Source: a virus. From it: DNA of 21,864 nucleotides. The translations under genes and the position numbers were made by a program. Positions within the stretch are counted from its first letter, which is position 1; every line of letters starts with the position of its first letter. Below, piece after piece: positions 13,098 to 20,661 of the stretch. The stretch is taken from positions 1-21,864 of IMG/VR virus record IMGVR_UViG_3300046009_012299; one strand, written 5' to 3'. The notes beneath the pieces are model-generated. The model was not told the DNA's origin. It searched no databases and saw only the letters and a program-made list of their open reading frames with translations.

Positions 13098-15395
13098 TTA
13101 TTTGCTTTGTAATAAATATTTTAATTCGTTTATCTGATTTTGTTGTTCTTTAATTGCTTCAATAAGTACGCCTACTATATTACCATACGCTACACTATAA
13201 TTTCCTTTATTATCTTGTTGTACTACTTCAGGTAATATATTAAGTACTTCTTGGGCAATCACACCTACTTTACGAGATTTATCTTCAATATCATTACGAT
13301 TGTAATAAACACCACGAAGAGAAGTTACTTTATCTAAGGCATTAGTAATTGTTTCTACATTATCTTTAACACGAGCATCTGAGAAGGCGATTACATCTGA
13401 TGTAGCTCGGATATCTCCTGTTACATCTAAAGCGTATGCTGGTGAAGTTGTGCCTATACCAACACTACCTCCTCCAAGTATTGTTACTCTAGTACCACCA
13501 TTTGTAACTAATTTTAATGAAGCATTATTAGCTTGATCAATAAAAAATTCATTACTTGCAGCGGGTACATAAATTCTACCTCCATTATTATTAGCTGAGT
13601 CTCCAAAATAGGCAGCATAACTATTATTTACTTTTATATTGCCTCCTACTACATGGAGTCTTTCTGTAGGAGCTGTAGTACCTATACCAATACTACCTCC
13701 TGCAGGTTGTAAATTTAAAGCGTTTGTATTATAAATATATTTTAATAAGTTATTACCGGCCGTACCATAGAAATTTATAGTATCTGCGGAATCATATCTT
13801 GATTCAATATCAAAATAATAAGTGGCTGGTGATGTTGCTGTAGATAATCTAAGTTTTACACCATTTCCTTGTACGTCTAATTTTGTAGCTGGGGAAGTAG
13901 TGTTTATACCTACATTTCCATTAGTATTAATATTTGCATATGTAGTACCACCACCTCTGCTTCTAAAATAATGATTTGTGTTATCATAGTAGTTACCAGG
14001 ATCTGAAGCATTTCCTATATACATGGCAACGTTACCTGCTGGTTCGTATATTCTATTATAGAGAGAATCTCTATCCGCAAATAGAGAGCTAGCTGAGCTA
14101 GAAGCAAATCCTAAACTTCCAGAAATTTGTAATCTATATTGTGGGTTAGAAGTACCTACACCTAAGTTAGTTCCATCAAATATTAAATTAGCTTCAGCAT
14201 TTATCGTTGATGCATTAACAGATGTAATAACTCTATTATCACCTGAGTTTGTATATGAAGTAATACCTGCGCTTGCTCCTGTAGTTCCTTGGGCTCCAGT
14301 AGCACCTTGTGTACCGGTTCCCGTAGCACCAGTTGCGCCTTGGGCTCCAGTAGCACCTTGAGTTCCAGTACCAGTTGCACCAGTTGCGCCTTGAGCACCT
14401 GTTCCTCCAGTAGCACCTTGAGCACCTGTTCCTCCAGTAGCACCTTGAGCACCCGTTCCTCCAGTAGCACCTTGAGCACCTGTTCCTCCAGTAGCACCTT
14501 GAGCACCCGTTCCTCCGGTTGCGCCTTGAGCACCAGTAGCTCCTTGCAGACTTAAATTTGATCTATATCTAATATTTCCACTAGCATCAGCAACAACAAC
14601 ATTAGTTTCTGTTGATCCTACTGGGATGTTTGAAAAAGCTAATGAACCTGTTATACTTACGGATCCAGTAAACTGGTGAGTATTAGCTATAAGACTTCCA
14701 AAACGAGTAGAACCAGTTATAAAGCTTTGAGATGAAGTTATTGTTTGGGCTACAATTGTAGTTACCGTTAGTGTATTTCTTACATTAAAATTATCTGCTG
14801 AAGATGCTGTATTTGCGAATGTAGCATATGATGCTGAGGTAGCGTTTGCTGCTAATGTAGCAAATGAAGCTGTATTAGCATTTAATGCACGTGATGCCGT
14901 TACTGCATTTGCAGCAATTGATGCTGAGGTAGCGTTTGCTGCTGATGTAGCAAATGAAGCAGAAGTTGCACTAGCAGCAGATGTAGCGAATGAAGCAGAA
15001 GTTGCACTTGCCGCTAATGTAGCAAATGACGCGGTATTGGCATTTAAAGCGCGAGAAGCAGTTACTGCGTTATCTGAAATTGAAGCAGTAATAGCAAATG
15101 AAGCAAATGATGCGGTATTGGCATTAAGTGCCCGAGATGCAGTTACTGCATTTGTTGCAATTGAAGCTGAAGTAGCTGAAGCTGCACTTGTTGCAAATGA
15201 AGCAGAAGTGGCATTAGCAGCAGATGTAGCAAATGAAGCAGATATAACATTATTAGCCCAACTCGCAGTACCAAACAAAGAACCAGTAAATCCTTGTGTA
15301 ACTACTAATGATCCAGTAATCACTGCATTTCCTGTTTGTGTATAGGAACCACTTATTCTCAACGAACTTGTAATAAATCCACTATCTATTAACAT
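13098..15395 (-). CDS. Tail fibre/spike with Ala-Ser repeats, collagen-like stretch and C-terminal S74 chaperone domain (765 aa)
   Basis: Domains in order. Residues 1-50 are a head domain with [15 protein letters not shown]. Residues 51-200 are Ala/Ser/Thr repeats ([25 protein letters not shown]). Residues 285-374 are collagen-like Gly-X-Y, including five exact GATGGTGAQ units (291-335). Residues 400-660 are beta-helical with four copies of a GIGTTSP...LDVxG motif (near 412, 496, 570, 646). Residues 668-765 are a peptidase S74 intramolecular chaperone. In that family a Ser and a Lys five residues later release the chaperone after trimerisation; here FSDARVK gives Ser672 and Lys677, so it should be active. 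[16 protein letters not shown] and a terminal coiled coil complete the domain. The mature protein is probably a trimeric receptor-binding fibre. It heads the unit 15395-11713, with an octamer 21 bases upstream. Confidence 0.9.
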   Translation of the reverse strand: MLIDSGFITSSLRISGSYTQTGNAVITGSLVVTQGFTGSLFGTASWANNVISASFATSAANATSASFATSAASATSASIATNAVTASRALNANTASFASFAITASISDNAVTASRALNANTASFATLAASATSASFATSAASATSASFATSAANATSASIAANAVTASRALNANTASFATLAANATSASYATFANTASSADNFNVRNTLTVTTIVAQTITSSQSFITGSTRFGSLIANTHQFTGSVSITGSLAFSNIPVGSTETNVVVADASGNIRYRSNLSLQGATGAQGATGGTGAQGATGGTGAQGATGGTGAQGATGGTGAQGATGGTGAQGATGATGTGTQGATGAQGATGATGTGTQGATGAQGTTGASAGITSYTNSGDNRVITSVNASTINAEANLIFDGTNLGVGTSNPQYRLQISGSLGFASSSASSLFADRDSLYNRIYEPAGNVAMYIGNASDPGNYYDNTNHYFRSRGGGTTYANINTNGNVGINTTSPATKLDVQGNGVKLRLSTATSPATYYFDIESRYDSADTINFYGTAGNNLLKYIYNTNALNLQPAGGSIGIGTTAPTERLHVVGGNIKVNNSYAAYFGDSANNNGGRIYVPAASNEFFIDQANNASLKLVTNGGTRVTILGGGSVGIGTTSPAYALDVTGDIRATSDVIAFSDARVKDNVETITNALDKVTSLRGVYYNRNDIEDKSRKVGVIAQEVLNILPEVVQQDNKGNYSVAYGNIVGVLIEAIKEQQNQINELKYLLQSK
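13112..13119 (-). promoter_or_regulatory. ATATTTAT octamer overlapping the end of the S74 fibre gene
   Basis: Coding-strand context AAAATATTTATTACA; it encodes KYLL near the fibre's C-terminus and ends 15 bases before the 105-aa gene's ATG. It could be coding coincidence, but the spacing equals that at other gene starts. Confidence 0.3.
14391..14525 (-). repeat. Five tandem 27-bp repeats coding GATGGTGAQ in the collagen-like stretch
   Basis: Five contiguous 27-base units within the S74 fibre gene encode residues 291-335; third-position variation is small (acctgtt versus acccgtt). Imperfect units continue to 14274, with two GTGTQ interruptions of the Gly-X-Y phase. In-frame units of 27 bases allow length change by slippage without breaking the gene. 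Confidence 0.9.
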
Positions 15396-15416
15396 ATTGT
15401 ATTGTGATTATCTGGT

Positions 15417-15424
15417 ATAAATAT
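15417..15424 (-). promoter_or_regulatory. ATATTTAT octamer before the S74 fibre gene
   Basis: Coding-strand context TTTAAAATATTTATACCAG in the 44-base gap after the 91-aa gene, 21 bases before the ATG at 15395. Confidence 0.45.
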
Positions 15425-15439
15425 TTTAAAATTATATTA

Positions 15440-15715
15440 CTAATAACCATTAGTATCAATCCACTCTTGTAATGGTTGATGGTCTCCATTGTATAATTCT
15501 CTTCTGTTATCATGTTCTAAACCTTGTTCATAAGTTGGCATTTCCCCATTTGTTAATGGTTCATCATGTCTTTGTCCTCTTATAAATTGAATAATATTTT
15601 CAAAACATATAACATAGTAAAGAAAATTCATGTATTCAAAAGTAACAATCTTAGTAGATTCTTCTTCTGTTAATTCTGTACTAATGTAAATAAAATCATT
15701 TGTAGTGTAACTCAT
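15440..15715 (-). CDS. Small acidic protein (91 aa), function unknown
   Basis: The sequence starts MSYTTNDFIYISTELTEEES, has a hydrophobic helix-like middle (FEYMNFLYYVICFENIIQFI) and an acidic, Asn/His-rich C-terminal half ending HQPLQEWIDTNGY. It has no signal peptide. The middle is too polar for a confident membrane segment. It follows the three-domain protein by 12 bases and precedes the S74 fibre unit. I recognise no family. By position it could be a fibre chaperone or adaptor. Confidence 0.68.
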   Translation of the reverse strand: MSYTTNDFIYISTELTEEESTKIVTFEYMNFLYYVICFENIIQFIRGQRHDEPLTNGEMPTYEQGLEHDNRRELYNGDHQPLQEWIDTNGY

Positions 15716-15727
15716 ATTGTTATATTT

Positions 15728-17020
15728 TTAAATTATAAACGGATGCCCAATACTTTGAATTCTTGGATACATTTGATCACCGAAAGCTAAATAACCATGA
15801 AACTCAGATGCTACACCACCAGCTGTATCAACAATAATCTGAAATTGGTTTAAATTAAACGCATTTATATCATAAGTTGCTTGAACACCGCCACCAGTAC
15901 TCGGAAAAGATAGAACAGAACTATATTGTAAAATTGTATTAATTGATGTGGGGTCTTGACCGTTTCTATCTAAAACTCCTGCAGAATTCCTTGAAGTAGT
16001 TAACCTCCCACTTCCAAAACCAATTCTATCTTGAGCTGTTGAAGTTCCTGCAGTATCTTGTGCAGTCATTCTACCAATAAGTGATATACCTCTTAAGAAA
16101 AAAGGTAAGTTTGAAACTGTGGTAGTTGAACTTAATGTGTCTCCAGCAATTGTATATGAAGATGCCTGCCAACTTCCACCTTTTATTGCTAAAAAAATAT
16201 TTCTTCTATTTGTAGTTGCTCTATTAGTCCAGTTAAGAGTAAATTGGTTTGTTCCCCACGCTGAAAGGTTTGCCCTTGCATTTGGATTACCACCTGCAAT
16301 AACAATTTGTGCCAAACATTCTCCTTGCTGACAATATCCGTCAGTATCAGATGGGTCAGAACCTACGTCTGAGTTTCCGACTACAACAACATTATTTGTA
16401 GATAAAGTGGAAGTTGCAAAACCAACACATAAACCAGAATCTTGATTCTGACCTGTATTAAGAGCATTTACCGATTGTACTCCAGCAAACATAACACATT
16501 GATTCAGTCCGTCACTCGTAAAACCAGCTACAGTATAGTTTTGTGTTCCTGTAGCTGCAGGTTCTGCAATATCTCCTACCACAGCTGCTATAATATCTTG
16601 ACCTCCCCATGCTTCATAAAATACTGTAATGTTTGCTGGTGTTACATCATCTACAATTAATGTAAATCCGTCGGTATCAAAACTATTTATATCTAATCTT
16701 CCGTCTACAGCACCCGCTTGGCTAACTGTAACACAAACACAGTCATCATTGGCAACTGAACCACACATAGCACCACCATTATCATTATCTACTGAAAAGG
16801 TACCAACAGCTCTTCTACTTGCAGCACTTACTGCAAATCCAACACCTCTTCTTTCATTTACTGCGCCTGAAGCAGCATCCGTTGGTGATGCTGACTGTAA
16901 ACCAACCCAATAAAACCTTAATGCTTTAGGAGTAAATCCTAATCCTGTTACAACTTTAGTTGCATTTAATATATCTGTTGTTAACCATTCAACTGAACCA
17001 TGTGCAAAATTTAATGGCAT
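15728..17020 (-). CDS. Putative tail adhesin made of three related beta domains (430 aa)
   Basis: The protein splits into three units of about 130-145 residues. Each unit opens with a hydrophobic strand after 'G.T/F' (LGFTPKALRFYWVGL; DGLNQCVMFAGVQS; LPFFLRGISLIGR), carries an 'R.GFG/VGFA' strand, and closes with a Phe-rich strand and a Gly/Asp end (FDTDGFTLIVDD and EAWGG; WGTNQFTLNWTN and AIKGG; FNLNQFQIIVDT and LAFGD). Eight or so cysteines lie mainly in the first two units (AMCGSVANDDCVCV; GYCQQGECLAQ). No recognised family. Location between two large fibres suggests a surface-exposed adhesin or virion decoration protein. It starts 3 bases after the upstream fibre's stop, so the two are probably co-translated. 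Confidence 0.75.
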   Translation of the reverse strand: MPLNFAHGSVEWLTTDILNATKVVTGLGFTPKALRFYWVGLQSASPTDAASGAVNERRGVGFAVSAASRRAVGTFSVDNDNGGAMCGSVANDDCVCVTVSQAGAVDGRLDINSFDTDGFTLIVDDVTPANITVFYEAWGGQDIIAAVVGDIAEPAATGTQNYTVAGFTSDGLNQCVMFAGVQSVNALNTGQNQDSGLCVGFATSTLSTNNVVVVGNSDVGSDPSDTDGYCQQGECLAQIVIAGGNPNARANLSAWGTNQFTLNWTNRATTNRRNIFLAIKGGSWQASSYTIAGDTLSSTTTVSNLPFFLRGISLIGRMTAQDTAGTSTAQDRIGFGSGRLTTSRNSAGVLDRNGQDPTSINTILQYSSVLSFPSTGGGVQATYDINAFNLNQFQIIVDTAGGVASEFHGYLAFGDQMYPRIQSIGHPFII

Positions 17021-17023
17021 ATT

Positions 17024-18961
17024 TTAAGCTCTTGTATATGTTATTCTTATCGATAAAAGTTCTGCAGTTGCCGCTAAAGTATCAGCAGCATCCGCTGGGT
17101 TTCTAAAAGCTCTAAATTGTACGAAGTTACCTCCTGCAGGTGTACCTCCAATTGTAATTGCTGAAGTTGCTGCTGATATATTAACGTCATCATTCGCTTG
17201 GTTTGCATCTGTTACTTCTTGTGCGGTACCAAATGCTTGGTCTAATAAATCACTATCAGCGTATGCCCGCGCCGCTAATCCCCAACGTACACTGTTTGTT
17301 GATGCACTACCTGCTGCCCAATAGAATACTGCAGTTATAGTACCGCCATTATAATCAGATGGCATTGGCATTGCCCAGTTTGCAAATGTTTGACTGCCGT
17401 CTGGAAATCCTATATAATAAAAGTTAACTCTATTAGTTGGTGTTTCTGCTATTATTGGTGGATTAGATCCTGATGTAATGGAGGGCCATCCACCACCTGC
17501 TGTTAATATAATTTGACCTGTTACAGTACCACCCCCACCACCACCTGCATTTAAAGCAAAAGAAGCAGTTAAGGCATATGACGCTGAAGCTGCATTTTGG
17601 ATATATGATGCAGTATTAGAATTTAATGCTCGTGAAGCAGAAACTGCATTAAATGCAACTGAAGAACTCATTGCATATGATGCTGAAAGAGCATAAGAGG
17701 CAGATGTTATGCTTCCTAAAAGTACAGAAGCCGTTGCTGCATATGATGCTGAGACTGTAGGACCACCCCCTCCAGCATTTAAAGCGTGAGATGCGGTTAA
17801 AGCATATGAAGAGGAAGCAGCTAGTTGAACATATGAGGCCGTATTAGCGTTTAATGCCCTTGATGCAGTTACTGCATTTGCTGCTATTGAAGCTGAAGTA
17901 GCATTGGCGGCATTAGTAGTAAATGAAGCACTAACAGCATTTGATGCGTTTAATGCGTATGAAGCAGAAACTGCATTAAATGCAACTGAAGAACTCATTG
18001 CATATGATGCTGAAAGAGCATAAGAGGCAGAAACCACAGATCCTAATAATATTGAAGCAGTGGCAGCATATGATGCTGAAGAAGCATTACCTGATTGAGC
18101 AGTATAAGAAGCACTAAAGGCATAAGATGATGTTGTAGCGAAAGAGGCTGAAGTAGTAGTTCCTGGGGCTACAGTAAGTACATTACCGGCACTATCAACT
18201 GCTAAGTTAGCAGCTACCGTTCCTGTAAATGCACCGGAGCCTGAGTATCTATTAAATATAAATTGCCCAGAATGAAGATTAATATTAAAAATCTCAGCAT
18301 TACTACTAGCATTAGTTCCTCTTAATATTCTGAATCTATTCTGGAAAGTATCAAGCATTGAAGCTGAGGTGTATAATCCTCCACTTGCTTGTAATAATAT
18401 TTGTCCACCCTCACCATTATTATCTGCACTAAGTGTTCCTACAATTAATGTGCTTTCAGTAGATCCTATTGATGAGGTAGCTACTGCTAATATATCTGTT
18501 ATTACTACTCTTTGGTTAAGTGTATTAACAAATGATGATGTTTGAGCATTTGAAGCACTTAAAGCATATGAAGCAGAAGCTGCATTTTGGACATACGAAG
18601 CAGTATTAGCATTTAGTGCTCTTGAGGCAGTTACTGCGTTATCAGCAATTGAAGAAGTTATAGCAAAGGTAGCGTATGATGATGTGTTTGCATTTAATGC
18701 CCTAGAAGCAGTAACTGCATTAGCAGCTATTGATGCTGAAGTAGCATTTGCTGCTGATGTAGAGAATGAAGCAGAAGTAGCGCTTGCTGCTGATGTAGCA
18801 AATGAAGCAGAAGTAGCGCTTGCCGCTGATGTTGCGAATGAAGCAGAAGTTGCATTTCCGGAGAAAGAACTAGTTACACCGTTAGTAACAGTTAAAGAAC
18901 CAGTAATTATAACATTATTAAGAGCAATAAGGCCATTACGGGCCACAAATTCGTTTGGCAT
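17024..18961 (-). CDS. Long tail fibre with Ala/Ser-rich heptad-like repeats and distinct C-terminal domain (645 aa)
   Basis: Residues 1-35 carry a GSLTVTNGVTSSFSG head similar to that of the S74 fibre. Residues 36-150, 270-400 and 402-475 are Ala/Ser/Thr/Asn repeats ([39 protein letters not shown]), likely an extended trimeric shaft. Residues 150-265 form a beta-rich island with GQILLQASGG. Two poly-Gly breaks lie at 397-400 and 473-478. The last ~165 residues are a different domain, with WAMPMPSDYNGGTITAVFYW, RWGLAARAYADSD and a final LLSIRITYTRA strand, as seen at the tips of fibres in environmental phages. It lacks an S74 domain. It heads a unit with an octamer 42 bases upstream, and shares repeat modules with the S74 fibre gene. 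Confidence 0.85.
   Translation of the reverse strand: MPNEFVARNGLIALNNVIITGSLTVTNGVTSSFSGNATSASFATSAASATSASFATSAASATSASFSTSAANATSASIAANAVTASRALNANTSSYATFAITSSIADNAVTASRALNANTASYVQNAASASYALSASNAQTSSFVNTLNQRVVITDILAVATSSIGSTESTLIVGTLSADNNGEGGQILLQASGGLYTSASMLDTFQNRFRILRGTNASSNAEIFNINLHSGQFIFNRYSGSGAFTGTVAANLAVDSAGNVLTVAPGTTTSASFATTSSYAFSASYTAQSGNASSASYAATASILLGSVVSASYALSASYAMSSSVAFNAVSASYALNASNAVSASFTTNAANATSASIAANAVTASRALNANTASYVQLAASSSYALTASHALNAGGGGPTVSASYAATASVLLGSITSASYALSASYAMSSSVAFNAVSASRALNSNTASYIQNAASASYALTASFALNAGGGGGGTVTGQIILTAGGGWPSITSGSNPPIIAETPTNRVNFYYIGFPDGSQTFANWAMPMPSDYNGGTITAVFYWAAGSASTNSVRWGLAARAYADSDLLDQAFGTAQEVTDANQANDDVNISAATSAITIGGTPAGGNFVQFRAFRNPADAADTLAATAELLSIRITYTRA
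17633..17704. repeat. 72-bp exact direct repeat in the 645-aa fibre gene, copy A
   Basis: Identical base for base to 17960-18031, 327 bases away and in the same codon phase. It encodes part of the SASYALSASYAMSSSVAFNA shaft module. Confidence 0.9.
17960..18031. repeat. 72-bp exact direct repeat in the 645-aa fibre gene, copy B
   Basis: Second copy of the exact repeat at 17633-17704. The 327-base spacing is 109 codons, so recombination between copies would delete or add a whole shaft segment in frame. Confidence 0.9.
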
Positions 18962-19002
18962 ATTATATTATTTCAGTTCACTTTCCCTGAAATGGGTTAC
19001 GT

Positions 19003-19010
19003 ATAAATAT
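19003..19010 (-). promoter_or_regulatory. ATATTTAT octamer before the 645-aa fibre gene
   Basis: Coding-strand context CCTTAATATTTATACGTAAC. It starts within the stop codon of the 87-aa gene and ends 41 bases before the fibre's ATG. A weak inverted repeat (TTTCAG/CTGAAA) lies between octamer and start. Confidence 0.45.
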
Positions 19011-19273
19011 TAAGGCATCATACTACCTGATGGATCTGTCCATTCTGGTGTTGCGAGGATGTCTAATATTTCGTTGTAGGTGTATGGTCCTTCTTTAGTG
19101 GTTAATGAGTCTACTGATGATGGAATTGTTGTTCCGTCCCATTTTACAAATGTTTTTGTTTCATCTACTGATTTTCTAACTGTATCAATAGATGTTTCTA
19201 ATACTTGAGTAAAATCAATTTGTGGTAATTCTGATACATTGAAGATCATGAATTCTCTGTTTTCGTATGACAT
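19010..19273 (-). CDS. Small conserved-looking phage protein (87 aa), function unknown
   Basis: Starts MSYENREFMIFNVSELPQID, then a helix TSIDTVRKSVDETKTFVKW, then GTTIPSSVDSLTTKEGPYTY and a C-terminal helix EILDILATPEWTDP. The 'EFMIFNVSEL ... TFVKW.G ... KEGPYT..EIL.IL..PEW' pattern seems to recur in late regions of environmental T4-like phages, but I know no function. It lies 3 bases after the LamG gene at 19277, and its stop codon overlaps the octamer preceding the 645-residue fibre, so it is the last gene of the LamG unit. Confidence 0.75.
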   Translation of the reverse strand: MSYENREFMIFNVSELPQIDFTQVLETSIDTVRKSVDETKTFVKWDGTTIPSSVDSLTTKEGPYTYNEILDILATPEWTDPSGSMMP

Positions 19274-19276
19274 AGT

Positions 19277-19984
19277 TTATAAATTAAATCGTGATTTTTG
19301 TGCGTTGTAGTTTTGTAAAATTTCTGATGTTGAGAGAGTACGGTTATAAACTTGAATATTAGCTATGCTTCCATTAAGATATCTTCCACTACTAACCCTA
19401 GGATCACGACCTAATACTACTACAGAATTTGAATTATTTACAATTCCAGTACTTATTCCTGTACTAGTACCATACAAAGTTCCATTTATATACATTATTA
19501 TATTAGATGTATTAATAGTTCCTGCTAGAAAATACCAAGTATTATTATCTAAAATAGAAGATGCTATATTTTTCCAAGCTCCATTATCATTAACGTAAAA
19601 AGTTACTGTATTATTAGTATTACCATGCATTAACCAAACATTAGATGTCATGTCATCTAGAGAAAGAGTTGATTGGCCACAACCAGCACCTGTTAATAAA
19701 TCTCCATTTCTTTTTATCCACCAACAAACTGATAGTTGGTTTGTGTATTGGTAAAATGCTTGACCTGCTGTTGTTGTTGTATAATCATCAACGCCATCAA
19801 ACACAATACTTCCTCCATTAGCACTGTTGAAAGTAGGACTATTAGTTAAAGTACTATTACTATTATTCCCAGACATATCTCTCCAAGCAGTTCCACTACC
19901 AGGATAAGAATTTTTATCAGCAGCATCTAATGCTAATACTAATCCATTTGTTACTATTTTACCAAATGCATATTGTGTTGCCAT
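19277..19984 (-). CDS. LamG/concanavalin A-like lectin-fold protein, copy 3 (235 aa)
   Basis: Layout shared with the next two genes: an N-terminal GLVLALDAADKNSYPGSGTA segment, a W..MSGN linker, then a LamG-type jelly-roll beginning GGSIVFDGVDDYTTT. That domain continues with strands LSVCWWIKRNGD, WYFLAGTINTSNIIMYINGT and LNGSIANIQVYNRTLS, and the protein ends SEILQNYNAQKSRFNL. The 'G.I..FDG.DDY' opening and 'G.I...++YNR.LS..EI..NY' ending are typical of the Laminin_G_3 superfamily, which binds sugars or proteins. It is probably a virion surface lectin that helps the phage grip host or environmental glycans. It lies 3 bases after copy 2 and 3 bases before the 87-residue gene. Confidence 0.82.
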   Translation of the reverse strand: MATQYAFGKIVTNGLVLALDAADKNSYPGSGTAWRDMSGNNSNSTLTNSPTFNSANGGSIVFDGVDDYTTTTAGQAFYQYTNQLSVCWWIKRNGDLLTGAGCGQSTLSLDDMTSNVWLMHGNTNNTVTFYVNDNGAWKNIASSILDNNTWYFLAGTINTSNIIMYINGTLYGTSTGISTGIVNNSNSVVVLGRDPRVSSGRYLNGSIANIQVYNRTLSTSEILQNYNAQKSRFNL

Positions 19985-19987
19985 AAC

Positions 19988-20659
19988 TTATAATCCAAAT
20001 CTTGTTTTAGTTGCGTTATAATTTTGTTTTATTTCTGATGCTGAGAGTGCTCTGTTATATATTTTTGTTAATGAACAATTATAGTTTTGAGCAGCAGAAT
20101 TACTTATTGCACCATTTATAAAAACTGAATTCGTAGTGATTCTAACTGCACCGCTTTTTGCAGTAGTAGCAACCTCATTAAGATTATAGTATACTCTTAC
20201 TATAGAATTATCGTATGTTCCTACAATGTATGCCCACTGATTTAGTGGGACTATAATATTTGCGTGGGTACTTTCCCATCCCCCAGTTCTTTGCATCCAA
20301 ACTCCTAAAAGATTAGTACCTTCGCCCCAGTAATGAGATAAAATATACGAACCTTCTTTTCTTATTATATGCCCATTTGTGGAATTATTAATAGGATAAA
20401 CCCAAGATTCTAAAGTAAAATTATTAACTTGTAAAGTAGAGCTATTTGATATTTCAACATAATCATCAACTCCATCAAAAACAATACTTCCATTATTAGC
20501 ACTACTAAAAGTAGGACCATTAGTTAATATTCCGTTGTTACTATTACCAGATAGATCTGTCCAAGCGGTTCCACTACCTAAATAAGAATTCCTATCAGCA
20601 GCATCTAATGCTAATACTAATCCGTCTTGAATCATATCTGGTCCACCTGATATTCCCAT
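19988..20659 (-). CDS. LamG/concanavalin A-like lectin-fold protein, copy 2 (223 aa)
   Basis: Same architecture as its neighbours: GLVLALDAADRNSYLGSGTA, then DLSGNSNNGILTNGPTFSS, then a jelly-roll opening GSIVFDGVDDYVEIS. It continues with LQVNNFTLESWVYPINN, WAYIVGTYDNSIVRVYYN and the ending TKIYNRALSASEIKQNYNAT. This copy has the most canonical LamG core (FTLESWV, W.yIvGTYD). The loops differ from the other two, as expected if binding specificity diverged while the frame was kept. It starts 2 bases after copy 1's stop. There is no enzymatic motif, so a carbohydrate- or protein-binding role on the virion is inferred. Confidence 0.84.
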   Translation of the reverse strand: MGISGGPDMIQDGLVLALDAADRNSYLGSGTAWTDLSGNSNNGILTNGPTFSSANNGSIVFDGVDDYVEISNSSTLQVNNFTLESWVYPINNSTNGHIIRKEGSYILSHYWGEGTNLLGVWMQRTGGWESTHANIIVPLNQWAYIVGTYDNSIVRVYYNLNEVATTAKSGAVRITTNSVFINGAISNSAAQNYNCSLTKIYNRALSASEIKQNYNATKTRFGL

Positions 20660-20661
20660 AG

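Noticed and set aside
13731-13738. Internal ATATTTAT octamer in the S74 fibre gene
   Set aside because: It lies in the middle of a conserved fibre reading frame with no gene start downstream; treated as a chance match.
14201-14533. Second minus-strand frame with LKVLLEEQV repeats, and the plus-strand Ser/Cys-rich ORF at 14289-14555
   Set aside because: Both are out-of-frame readings of the 27-bp collagen repeats; any open frame in a tandem repeat stays open. The Gly-X-Y frame belongs to the long fibre gene.
14274-14546. CRISPR-like array
   Set aside because: Units of 27 bp are contiguous with no spacers and encode in-frame Gly-X-Y.
15037-15345. Plus-strand Ala/Glu-rich ORF (also the similar one at 18684-19013)
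   Set aside because: Antisense of Ala/Ser shaft repeats in the two fibre genes; repeated GCA/TGC codons keep the reverse frame free of stops.
2478-19010. Reading all boundary motifs as T4-type late promoters (TATAAATA) directed to the right
   Set aside because: No plausible plus-strand genes exist in the window; positions correlate with minus-strand starts. Antisense transcription cannot be excluded but is not needed.
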